DNA from: CAZEJS01 sp964512645
Lineage (GTDB): Bacteria > Actinomycetota > Geothermincolia > Fen-727 > Anoxymicrobiaceae
DNA length: 64,000 nt
Direction: 5' to 3'
Assembly: GCA_964512645.1 (NCBI GenBank)
Contig: CAZEJS010000008.1
Span: 27,849 to 91,848 of the forward strand
Numbering within the stretch: position 1 is the first letter of the stretch; each line of letters starts with the position of its first letter. The notes under the pieces were generated by a model, which saw nothing but the letters and a program-made list of their open reading frames with translations, did no database searches and was not told the origin of the DNA. Below are positions 45,220 through 53,313 of this stretch, one piece after another. The position numbers were made by a program, and so were the translations under genes.

Positions 45220-45594
45220 ATGGCTCCATCAGTGCTCATAGTCGATGACGCCCTGTTCATGAGGATGATGATCAAGGACATCCTCTCCAAGGACGGCTTC
45301 GAGATAGTGGGTGAAGCCGAGAACGGCGTCGATGCGGTGAAGAAGTATGCGGAGCTGCACCCCGACCTCGTGACCATGGACATCGTGATGCCGGAGATGG
45401 ACGGCATCGAGGCCGTGCGCAACATCATGAAGATAGATCCCGGCGCGAAGGTCCTCATGTGCAGCGCGATGGGACAGCAGCCGCTTGTCGTGGAGGCGCT
45501 CGAGGCGGGGGCCAAGGACTTCATAATTAAGCCGTTCCAGCCCGCGAAGGTGGTCGAGGCCGTCAGGAAAGCGCTGCACGGCGACGAGGGATAG
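45220..45594 (+). CDS. cheY: chemotaxis response regulator CheY
   Basis: A 124-residue single receiver domain. The acidic pocket is VDDALFMRMM (DD at residues 9-10), the phosphorylated aspartate is in TMDIVMPEMDG (D near 53), the switch serine is in CSAMG, and the conserved lysine is in IIKPF (near 108). It receives phosphate from CheA; whether the output is a flagellar motor, a pilus motor or another target cannot be told here. Confidence 0.95.
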   Translation: MAPSVLIVDDALFMRMMIKDILSKDGFEIVGEAENGVDAVKKYAELHPDLVTMDIVMPEMDGIEAVRNIMKIDPGAKVLMCSAMGQQPLVVEALEAGAKDFIIKPFQPAKVVEAVRKALHGDEG

Positions 45595-45619
45595 CGGACG
45601 AGAAGCGGAGGACACAGGC

Positions 45620-46669
45620 TTGGAGCAGCGGAAGATCACCGTTCTCATAGTCGACGATTCCGCGCTGGTCAGACAGTTGCTGGTTGACATGGTCTCCCAG
45701 GACCCGGACATGGAGGTCGCGGGGGTGGCTCGCGACGGAGTCGAGGCGATAAAGATGACCCGGGACCTCGACCCCGACGTAATCACCATGGACATCCACA
45801 TGCCGGAGATGGACGGCCTGTCGGCCCTCGAGTACATCATGAAGACGTTTCCCCGGCCGGTGGTCATGCTCTCCGCGCTGGTCAAGAAAGGCGCCGCGCC
45901 GGCCCTGAAGGCTCTCGAGCTGGGCGCCGTGGATTTCATCGCCAAGCCCAGCCAGTTCCCCACGTCGGTGAGCGAGGTTCGCCAGGACGTCGTCGACAAG
46001 ATCAAGGCCGCCGCGAGGTCGCGTGCCAGGGAGGCGTGGGAGCGGGCCCGCAAGGCCCGGCCCCCGAAGAAAGTCAAGTTCAGGCGCGAGGCGGTAAGGG
46101 GCGGAAGGGTTGTAGTCATCGGCGCTTCGGCGGGTGGGCCCAGGGCGCTCGCCGAGATAGTGCCCGCGTTCCCCGGGGAGGTCCCGGCCTCGATAGTGGT
46201 GGTGCAGCACATGCCCGAGCCTTTCACGGGCTCGTTCGCCGAAAGGCTCAACTCCAGGTCCCGGGTGGAGGTCCGGGAGGCGGTCAACGCCGAGGAGCTC
46301 GAGGAGGGGCTGGCGCTCGTCGTACCGGGCGGCCAGGACCTGATCTTCGAGAGGATCGGCGGAGGGAAGGTGAGGGCCAGGCTCCTCCCGACCGTGGCGA
46401 GACACGGCGCCAGCCCGGTAATAGACGTGACCATGGAAAGCGCGGCCCAGGTGTTCGAGGAAAGGGCGATCGGGGTCCTGCTCTCGGGCATGGGCAGCGA
46501 CGGCGCCATGGGGCTGGGGATGATAAAGGACGCCGGGGGCGAGACGATCGCCCAGAACGAGGACACCTGCCTTGTCTTCGGCATGCCGAAGGCGGCCATA
46601 GAGAGACACCTGGCGCGCACTGTGCTTCCGCTCGAGAAGATAGCGGAAGCCATAGTCGCCCACCTGTGA
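45620..46669 (+). CDS. cheB: protein-glutamate methylesterase CheB
   Basis: A 349-residue two-domain enzyme. The receiver (residues 1-125) has VDDSALVRQLL and TMDIHMPEMDG. The methylesterase (about 155-345) has the catalytic serine in VIGASAGGPRAL (about 164-175), the histidine in VVVQHMPEPFT, and the aspartate in SGMGSDGAMG near 293. It removes methyl groups added by CheR. TTG start with GGAGGA upstream. Confidence 0.96.
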   Translation: MEQRKITVLIVDDSALVRQLLVDMVSQDPDMEVAGVARDGVEAIKMTRDLDPDVITMDIHMPEMDGLSALEYIMKTFPRPVVMLSALVKKGAAPALKALELGAVDFIAKPSQFPTSVSEVRQDVVDKIKAAARSRAREAWERARKARPPKKVKFRREAVRGGRVVVIGASAGGPRALAEIVPAFPGEVPASIVVVQHMPEPFTGSFAERLNSRSRVEVREAVNAEELEEGLALVVPGGQDLIFERIGGGKVRARLLPTVARHGASPVIDVTMESAAQVFEERAIGVLLSGMGSDGAMGLGMIKDAGGETIAQNEDTCLVFGMPKAAIERHLARTVLPLEKIAEAIVAHL

Positions 46670-46690
46670 CGGGCTCCGAGGAGCGATTGC

Positions 46691-48799
46691 ATGGAGATGG
46701 ACATCTCCCAGTACAAGGACCTGTTCATAACCGAGGCCCAGGAACACCTGGACTCGCTCAACAGGTTCCTGCTGCAGCTCGAGGACGAGCCGGGCAACCT
46801 GGACGTCGTCACCGAGATATTCCGTTCGGCGCACACCCTCAAGGGGATGTCGGCGACGATGGGCTACGACCAGTTGACCGAGCTGGCCCACGAAATGGAG
46901 AACCTCCTGGAGCACTTGAGGGTGGGGGACATCCCCGTGACTACCCCGGTGGTCGATACGCTCTTCTCCTGCTTCGACACGCTGGGGGCGATAATCAACG
47001 CCATCGCGGAGGACCGCCAGGAGGAGATCGATTTCGGCGCGCTGGTGTCGGAGATCAGGGCACTCACCGAGGAACCGGGAGCGCCCGTTGCCTCCGGGCA
47101 ATCGCCCCCGAGGCCGTCGGGGCCAGCGCCGCCGGCGCGTGAAGCGCCCGGGCCGGAGCCGCCCGAAATCGAACAAACCCCTCCGGCGGAGGAGCAGCCC
47201 GGGGCGCAACCGGCCGAGGAGGGAGCCTCAGCGGGAGAGGACCGGCACGAGGGGCGCGCCGCGGGCGCACTGGAGCTGGAGGAGAGCGAGGTCGCCAGGC
47301 ACGCAGCCGTGCCGGGGACGCGCGTCATGCGGCTGACGGTGGAGCTCGACAGGGAGTGCCTGTTGAAGTCGGTACGCGTGTTCATGGTCTTCAAGAAACT
47401 CGCGCAGCTCGGTGAGGTCATCGCTTCCCTTCCCCCGGTGGAGGCCCTGGAGGACGAGAAGTTCGACACGACTTTCCAGGTGGCGGTGGCCACGCCGGAG
47501 AGCGCGGAGCGTGTCGAGAAATCGCTGCTGGCGATAGCGGAGATATCCTCGGTCGGCATCGACGTCGTGCACGAGGCCGAGGAGAGCTCGCGGGCGGCCG
47601 CCCCGCCGAAGGCGGCCGTGGTCGACCAGGCGACCACCATGGCCGCCGCGCGCAAGACCCAGAGCGTGCGGGTAAACATCGCGCGGCTGGACACGCTGAT
47701 GAATCTCGTGGGAGAGCTGGTCATCAACCGGACGAGGCTCGCGCAGCTCGCTTCCGGGTTCGAGCTGCCCGAGCTCCGTGAAGCGTTGGACCAGACCTCC
47801 AGGCTTACCGCGGAGCTTCAGGACGAGGTCATGAAGACGAGGATGGTCCCTGTCGAACACGTCTTCAACCGGTTTCCCAGGATGGTCAGGGATATCGCGC
47901 GCGAGCAGGGCAAGGAGATCGACTTCGTCGTCGAAGGAAAAGAGATCGAACTCGACCGGACCATACTCGACGAGATATCCGACCCCCTGATCCATATGAT
48001 CAGGAACGCCGTGGACCACGGGATAGCCTCTCCCGAGAGGAGGCGCGAGCAGGGAAAGCCTCCGCGAGGCACCGTGAAGCTCTCCGCGTACCGCGACAGG
48101 AACTACGTCGCCATCGAGGTCCAGGACGACGGAGAGGGCATCCAGCCCGACCGGGTGTTCGACAAGGCCCTGCAGAAGAAGCTCATCTCCGAGGAAGACA
48201 GGCGCGCCCTCGGTCACGACGACGTCCTCAGGGTCCTGTGCCTGCCCGGTTTTTCCACCAGCGAAAAGGTGAGCGGGGTGTCGGGCCGGGGGGTCGGGAT
48301 GGACGCGGTCAAGTCCAAGGCCGAATCCCTCGGAGGCTTCGTGCTGCTCGACTTCGAACCAGGACAGGGTTCGACGGTCACGCTGAAGCTGCCCCTGACG
48401 CTGGCGATAGTACAGGCGCTCATGGTGGAGGTTTCAGGCGAGACGTACGCTGTGCCACTGGGGATCGTCCGGGAAACACACGTCATCAACCCCGAGGACA
48501 TCAGGACAGTGCAGAGCCAGGAAGCCATCTTCCTCCGCGAGGAGACGATACCGCTCCTGCGCCTGGACAGGATGCTGGAGTGCGAGCGGGCATTGAACGG
48601 CGCTGAGCCGTTCCCGGTGGTCATCACCGAGATCGGTCCGCGGCTGATAGCGCTGGGCGTGCATTCACTGATCGGGCAGCAGGAGATCGTGATCAGCACC
48701 CTGGACAAGTTTCTCAAGCGTGTCGAGGGTTTCGCGGGAGCGACTATACTCGGCTCGGGCAGGGTGGCGTTGATCCTGGATATCCCGAGCCTGATGTAG
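46691..48799 (+). CDS. cheA: chemotaxis histidine kinase CheA
   Basis: A 702-residue CheA. The Hpt domain P1 has the phosphorylated H48 in SAHTLKGMSATMG. A proline/glutamate-rich linker covers about 135-200, and a P2-like domain 215-300. The P3 dimerisation helix starts near 325 (VRVNIARLDTLMNLVGEL). The P4 ATPase has HMIRNAVDHGI near 437 and a DDGEGI near 478. The P5 CheW-like domain (about 570-700) begins with TLAIVQALMVEV. All catalytic modules are intact. Confidence 0.97.
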   Translation: MEMDISQYKDLFITEAQEHLDSLNRFLLQLEDEPGNLDVVTEIFRSAHTLKGMSATMGYDQLTELAHEMENLLEHLRVGDIPVTTPVVDTLFSCFDTLGAIINAIAEDRQEEIDFGALVSEIRALTEEPGAPVASGQSPPRPSGPAPPAREAPGPEPPEIEQTPPAEEQPGAQPAEEGASAGEDRHEGRAAGALELEESEVARHAAVPGTRVMRLTVELDRECLLKSVRVFMVFKKLAQLGEVIASLPPVEALEDEKFDTTFQVAVATPESAERVEKSLLAIAEISSVGIDVVHEAEESSRAAAPPKAAVVDQATTMAAARKTQSVRVNIARLDTLMNLVGELVINRTRLAQLASGFELPELREALDQTSRLTAELQDEVMKTRMVPVEHVFNRFPRMVRDIAREQGKEIDFVVEGKEIELDRTILDEISDPLIHMIRNAVDHGIASPERRREQGKPPRGTVKLSAYRDRNYVAIEVQDDGEGIQPDRVFDKALQKKLISEEDRRALGHDDVLRVLCLPGFSTSEKVSGVSGRGVGMDAVKSKAESLGGFVLLDFEPGQGSTVTLKLPLTLAIVQALMVEVSGETYAVPLGIVRETHVINPEDIRTVQSQEAIFLREETIPLLRLDRMLECERALNGAEPFPVVITEIGPRLIALGVHSLIGQQEIVISTLDKFLKRVEGFAGATILGSGRVALILDIPSLM

Positions 48800-48839
48800 G
48801 AATAGCAGTGATGGAGAACCGGCCGGAGAGGAAGACCAG

Positions 48840-49466
48840 ATGACACCAGCGGTGCCGAAGCGGGCGCTTACCGACATGCAGATAAGCGCCCTCAAGGAAG
48901 TGGGCAACATAGGAGCGGGGAACGCCGCCATCGCCCTTTCCCAGATGGTGGAAAAGAAGGTGGACCTGTCGGTCCCCCGCGCGATCCTGGTCACGCTGAC
49001 GAGCGTGCCCGACCTCGTGGGCGGCCCGGAGACCGCGGTCGCGGGCGTGTACCTCAACATCACCGGTGACTGCTCCGGAAGCATCCTGCTGCTCCTGGAG
49101 AAGGATAGCGCCGGGAGCCTGGCGAGCCTGATGGTGCCCGAGGAGCTCGAAGCCCCGGACATAGACGTGGTCAAGAGCTCGGCTTTGCAAGAGACTGGAA
49201 GCATCCTCTCGGGGGCTTACCTTTCCGCGCTGGGTCAGCTTACGGGCCTCTTTTTCAAGCCTTCGGTACCGGGGTTCGCCATGGACATGGCAGGGGCGAT
49301 CCTGGACTACGTGCTCGTCGACCTGGGGGCGACCGAGGAGCAGGTCCTGGTGGTGGAGACCGACTTCATGGTATCGGGAGTGACGATCCTGGGGCACCTG
49401 ATCCTCTTTCCCGACCTGGGGACTCTCTCGACCATACTCGAGCGGCTGGGGGTGCCTTTTGGATGA
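48840..49466 (+). CDS. cheC: CheY-phosphatase CheC
   Basis: A 208-residue CheC. The first active-site motif is intact (LKEVGNIGAGNAA, about residues 18-30, with E and N). In the second (LQETGSILSGAY, about 119-130) the asparagine is replaced by serine, so perhaps only one site hydrolyses CheY-P. CheC also binds CheD, whose gene overlaps its 3' end by eight bases. The set suggests the Bacillus/Thermotoga style of adaptation. Confidence 0.92.
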   Translation: MTPAVPKRALTDMQISALKEVGNIGAGNAAIALSQMVEKKVDLSVPRAILVTLTSVPDLVGGPETAVAGVYLNITGDCSGSILLLLEKDSAGSLASLMVPEELEAPDIDVVKSSALQETGSILSGAYLSALGQLTGLFFKPSVPGFAMDMAGAILDYVLVDLGATEEQVLVVETDFMVSGVTILGHLILFPDLGTLSTILERLGVPFG

Positions 49467-49974
49467 GGTCCTCAACGTCGGAGTGGCCGAGCTGAAGGTC
49501 ACCGACGGCTCGAGCGTTCTGGCGAGCTTCGGGCTGGGGTCGTGCATAGCGGTCGCGATGTACGATCCGCTGAGGAAAGTCGCCGGGCTGGCGCATGTCA
49601 TGCTGCCTGACAGCCGCGGCAAGGAGCCCCCCGACGGCGCCCGCGGCAAGTTCGCCGACATCGCGGTGCCGGTTCTGGTCGAAGAGCTGGTCAAGCTGGG
49701 CGCGAGAAAGAACGGCCTGCGCTGCAAGATCGCCGGCGGGGCACAGATGTTCGAGATCCCCGGGGCGTCGCGGAAGGAGAGCAGCCTCGCGGTCGGCCCG
49801 ACCGCGCACATAGGCGCGAGAAACATCCTGGCGGTCAAGGAAGAGGTGCAGAAACTCAAGATACCCCTGGTCGCCGAGGATACCGGTGGAAACTACGGGC
49901 GTACGGTCCGGTTCAACCCGTCCACGGGTGAGGTCGAGGTGAGCTCGATCAACCACGGCAGAACCGTCCTCTGA
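49459..49974 (+). CDS. cheD: chemoreceptor glutamine deamidase CheD
   Basis: A 171-residue CheD. The catalytic cysteine is in SFGLGSCIAV (about residues 27-36), and the histidine in GLAHVMLPDS near 53. The threonine of the usual TLGLGSC motif is serine here, a conservative change. The RCKIAGGAQMF motif lies near 92. CheD deamidates receptor glutamines and is regulated by CheC. It starts inside cheC (TTG) and closes the operon. Confidence 0.93.
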   Translation: MDEVLNVGVAELKVTDGSSVLASFGLGSCIAVAMYDPLRKVAGLAHVMLPDSRGKEPPDGARGKFADIAVPVLVEELVKLGARKNGLRCKIAGGAQMFEIPGASRKESSLAVGPTAHIGARNILAVKEEVQKLKIPLVAEDTGGNYGRTVRFNPSTGEVEVSSINHGRTVL

Positions 49975-49988
49975 GCCACTTCAGGCGC

Positions 49989-51491
49989 TCACACTCTGAA
50001 CTGCTGGACGAGCGAGTTCAACTCGCGGGCCGTATCCGAGAGCCTCCGGGCGGCGGCCGAGACGTCCCTGGCGGCGGCACGCTGGTCCTGGACGGCCGTG
50101 GCGATCTCGACGGCCTTGCTGGAGCTCACCGCGGCAAGTATCTCACAGTCCCGCAGGAGCTCCCGCACCTCGGGGTGGCCCGTGGGGCCTTCCGCGCCGC
50201 CTCCCGCGGATTCGCAGCGTTCGGTGACCGTAGCGAGTTTCCGGGTGAGGGAGTCCATGTTCCTCGCGAGCACGACGACCGAATCGACGATTTCCTCGGT
50301 ACTCCTGAAAACGTCCTCGGTGCCCGCGGACTGCTCGCCGGCGAGCGTCGACATCCTGTCCGCGGCGCGGGACGCCTCCGCCAGGGCGCCCCGCATGTTG
50401 TCCCTCAGGCGCAGGAGAACCGCGGCGAGCTTGCCGACCTGGTCCCTGGTCCGGATCGGCACGTCGCAGGTGAGGTCACCGGAGCCGATCCCTTCGGCGC
50501 TCACCACCAGTTCGTCGATGGGCCGGGTGATGCCGCGCCCGAGCTTGAACGCGGCTACTACGCCGAGAGCGATCAGCAGCACCGCCGGGACAAGGAGCGC
50601 GAGGGCGACCTGGTTCGCCGACCTGTAAGCCTCGGCGGTCGGAGAGGCCACGCCCACCGTCCAGTCCAGCCCCGGGCCCGCGGCCTGCCCCGTTTCGACG
50701 GGGACCCACGTCACCAGGTAGCTCTTACCGCCGTAGGCGGTTGTCGTCTGGCCAGAATTGCCGAGCGCAATTCCGGAGAGCAGGTTCTCGCGCCTGCGCC
50801 GGTCGGCCCCGGACGGCTCCACGGAGCGGGGGAAGAGGTGGCCGGCGATCACGCCACCCGACACGCTCGCCAGGAAGCCGTGGCCCGTCGTCTCTATCAT
50901 GACGGCGGCAACCGCCCTGGAGATGTCGCGGATGTTGGTGAACGCGACGGCGTAGCCGAATATCTGGTCGCTCGCGTCGCGGAGCGGCGCGGATACGGCG
51001 AGGACCGGCGAGTCCAGCCGTGCCGCGGCCAGCTCGGCGGTGTCGCCGACATAGGTGAACGCGGTCCCACCCGAGAGGGCGTTGCCGAACCAGGTTGTTC
51101 CTGCCGCACTGGAAGCCTTCGAGAGCTCTCCCGTTCCGGCGAGCACGTTGCCGTTGGTGTCGGTCAGGATAACTCCTTCCCCGATGGGCCAGTTCTCGCT
51201 GAAGAGGGTTATTGTCGCCGCGCGGGACTCCGTCGACGCGCCGGGATCACGCATGACCGGGAGGCTCGCCAAGAGCCCGACACGCGTGGCCCGGCGTTCC
51301 AGCCCCACCTCGACCAGCGTGCCCGTGAGGCGTGCGGCGTCGCGCGTGGACTGCTCGACATCGTTCCGCACTATGCGGGTGACCAGGGCGTCGCTTATGA
51401 CGATGGAGGCGCCGACCGCGGCGACGATGAAGATCAGCAGGATCGCGGTGATTTTTGCCCGGAGGCTCTTCTCGAAAAAGCCCAAGGCCAT
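49989..51491 (-). CDS. receptor-like sensor with degenerate MCP signalling domain
   Basis: About 500 residues: TM1 near 10-35, an extracellular double-Cache-like domain (about 40-270), TM2 near 280-300 and a HAMP domain (about 302-355). A short helical segment follows whose end (LSDTARELNSLVQQFRV) looks like an MCP C-terminus. The central hairpin tip with the ALNAAIEAARAGE sequence is missing, so direct CheA/CheW contact is unlikely. It could be a decoy, a dimer partner for a full receptor, or a decayed gene, though the frame is intact. It faces the chemotaxis operon, 14 bases from cheD. Start at 51491 avoids a non-membrane leader; 51554 is possible. Confidence 0.8.
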   Translation of the reverse strand: MALGFFEKSLRAKITAILLIFIVAAVGASIVISDALVTRIVRNDVEQSTRDAARLTGTLVEVGLERRATRVGLLASLPVMRDPGASTESRAATITLFSENWPIGEGVILTDTNGNVLAGTGELSKASSAAGTTWFGNALSGGTAFTYVGDTAELAAARLDSPVLAVSAPLRDASDQIFGYAVAFTNIRDISRAVAAVMIETTGHGFLASVSGGVIAGHLFPRSVEPSGADRRRRENLLSGIALGNSGQTTTAYGGKSYLVTWVPVETGQAAGPGLDWTVGVASPTAEAYRSANQVALALLVPAVLLIALGVVAAFKLGRGITRPIDELVVSAEGIGSGDLTCDVPIRTRDQVGKLAAVLLRLRDNMRGALAEASRAADRMSTLAGEQSAGTEDVFRSTEEIVDSVVVLARNMDSLTRKLATVTERCESAGGGAEGPTGHPEVRELLRDCEILAAVSSSKAVEIATAVQDQRAAARDVSAAARRLSDTARELNSLVQQFRV

Positions 51492-51677
51492 CCTTTCCAG
51501 CGCCGCACCGCCTCGCCGGCGGCAGCCCCCATGATCGTTACCGGTAGGAAACAATGATAGCGCAGGAGCACGCGGCCCTCAACGAAGCGGAGGAAGCGCG
51601 GCCGCCGGGCCGGGGCGGCACGATCGTGTTGGCGGGAGCACATGGACAGCGGGCGGGCGAGGGCAGAATCCGGCGCC

Positions 51678-52769
51678 TCAGTCCTCCCCCGGCGCGGGCT
51701 CCCCGTTGAAGTACCTGACCGTCGCGCGGGCTATCGCCGAGGCTATGCCGTCGAGGAAGTCGTCACGCCCCAGCAGTTCCTCCTCGCGAGGGTTGGTGAT
51801 GTAAGCGGGTTCGACGATGACCACGGGCATCCGTGTGTCCCTCAGGAGCCTGTAAGCCATGCCGTGGGTCCGGCAGTCCATGAGCCCCAGGGAGTCGACC
51901 AGCTCGTCCTGAATGTGGCTTGCCAGTCTGTAGCCGTAGGGGGAACGGTAGTTCCCGCTCGCGAAATAGTAGCAAGAGGAGCCGCACGCGAGGGGCTCGC
52001 TGGAAGAGTTCAGGTGTACAGAGACCATGAGCTCCACCGCCTGCTCGTGACCGCTCTCGGCGCGCTCGGAGATCTCGAGGTACTCGCCCCGCCTGCGAGA
52101 ATAGAAGACGACGGCATCTTCGGCGACCAGAAGGCCGCCGAGCCGCTGACAGATGGCTTCAGCGACCTCGCTTTCGCGCAGCCCGCCGGGGCCGACCTCG
52201 CCGGGATCGGGGGGGTACCCGTGGCCGGGGTCGAGCATAACGCGCCGGCCCCTGGCGCCTCCAGACGGCAGGCCTTTCTCGGTTTCTCGGACGGACGCGA
52301 CGCTGGTGGGTTTGGTTACACGCGAGAGTCTCAGGAGCGCTTCGACTGTGGACGCGCCGACTATGCCGTCGGCCACCACCCCGCTGTTGCGCTGGAACTG
52401 TTCGACGGCCACCGCGGCGTCGTTGTCGAAAATGCCGTTCTCCTTCCCGCTGTAGAAGCCGAGCGAGTTGAGCCTCCTCTTGAGGTCGGCGACGTCGTCC
52501 CCCCTGAGCGCGGGCTCCCTGAGGTAGAGAAACCGGCTGCCCAGCCTGCGGCTGGCGTCCACCAGCGCGGGCCAGGTGTCGGGCCCAACCACGCCGTCGG
52601 CGCGAAGGCCCTTGCGCTGCTGGAACTCGCGTACGGCCCTGTCGGTGTCGTCCTCGAACTCTCCCGCGGCGAACTCCCGGCTGTCCGGCGACAGGAAACC
52701 GGCGGCGATCAGGCGCGATTGTATATCCCTGACCTCTCGGCCGGAGGACCCTTTCATGAAGCTTCTCAC
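51678..52769 (-). CDS. peptidoglycan-binding N-acetylmuramoyl-L-alanine amidase (CwlM-like)
   Basis: A 363-residue protein with two PG_binding_1 domains (about residues 5-72 and 80-147) and an Amidase_3 domain (about 172-355). The zinc ligands appear as H in LDPGHGYPPD (near 179), E in LRESEVAEAI (near 197), and H in MVSVHLNSSS (near 250). EPAYITNPREEE near 320 supplies the catalytic glutamate. No signal peptide is visible, as in actinobacterial CwlM, which regulates peptidoglycan precursor synthesis from the cytoplasm. GTG start at 52769 follows GGAGGG; an ATG four codons later is possible. Confidence 0.85.
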   Translation of the reverse strand: MRSFMKGSSGREVRDIQSRLIAAGFLSPDSREFAAGEFEDDTDRAVREFQQRKGLRADGVVGPDTWPALVDASRRLGSRFLYLREPALRGDDVADLKRRLNSLGFYSGKENGIFDNDAAVAVEQFQRNSGVVADGIVGASTVEALLRLSRVTKPTSVASVRETEKGLPSGGARGRRVMLDPGHGYPPDPGEVGPGGLRESEVAEAICQRLGGLLVAEDAVVFYSRRRGEYLEISERAESGHEQAVELMVSVHLNSSSEPLACGSSCYYFASGNYRSPYGYRLASHIQDELVDSLGLMDCRTHGMAYRLLRDTRMPVVIVEPAYITNPREEELLGRDDFLDGIASAIARATVRYFNGEPAPGED

Positions 52770-52965
52770 ATGCCCTCCATTGCGCGGGAATGGGGAAGGT
52801 CCCTGATGACAGCGCGCCAGCCAGTCTGGGTCGTCCCGGATGTGGCCGGCGGCACACTATTATATCTCAGGCACTCGCGCCCGTGGCGCGCACCGGCGCC
52901 TCTTCGATAGCCTCCAAGGGCGTTCCCGGGACGGTTCGCGCGTCGCGCCGGCGGGCATATTCGCG

Positions 52966-52971
52966 TATACT
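52966..52971 (+). promoter_or_regulatory. -10 element of the SRP RNA gene
   Basis: TATACT ending eight bases before the predicted 5' end of the SRP RNA. No clear -35. Confidence 0.5.
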
Positions 52972-52978
52972 AACCGTT

Positions 52979-53251
52979 GACTGTGCTAGGTGGGGAGCCA
53001 GCGGTGCCCTGTAACCCGCAATCCGCTACAGCGGGGCCGAACCCCCACCGGAGGTCTTCTGGGATCGGTCGCAGCCGTCTCGGTAAGCGGTGTCGAAGGC
53101 TGGGTCCCGCGCAACGAAAATTTGTGAACCCCGTCAGGTCCGGGAGGAAGCAGCGGTAAGCAAAGACTTTCGTGTGCCGTGGAACAACCTGGTTGGAGCC
53201 GGCTGCCAGGGCGGGCCCCGATCCGGGAGGTCGATGGTGGGTGCACAGTCA
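52979..53251 (+). ncRNA. ffs: signal recognition particle RNA (bacterial large type)
   Basis: The ends pair: GACTGTGC (52979-52986) with GCACAGTC (53243-53250). The 5' part carries an Alu-like domain (GGTGCCCTGTAACCCGCAATCC region, about 52997-53030), as in Gram-positive 6S/scRNA. The S domain has the Ffh-binding loop GTCAGGTCCGGGAGGAAGCA (about 53134-53153) followed by GCGGTAAGC. It precedes dnaX, as in many Gram-positive bacteria. Ends are inferred from pairing. Confidence 0.93.
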
Positions 53252-53313
53252 CTTTGATGTAAGGACCCGCCCGCGGGGGCGAAGGCTGAAAAAGGAGACG
53301 GCGGCTGTCCGCG

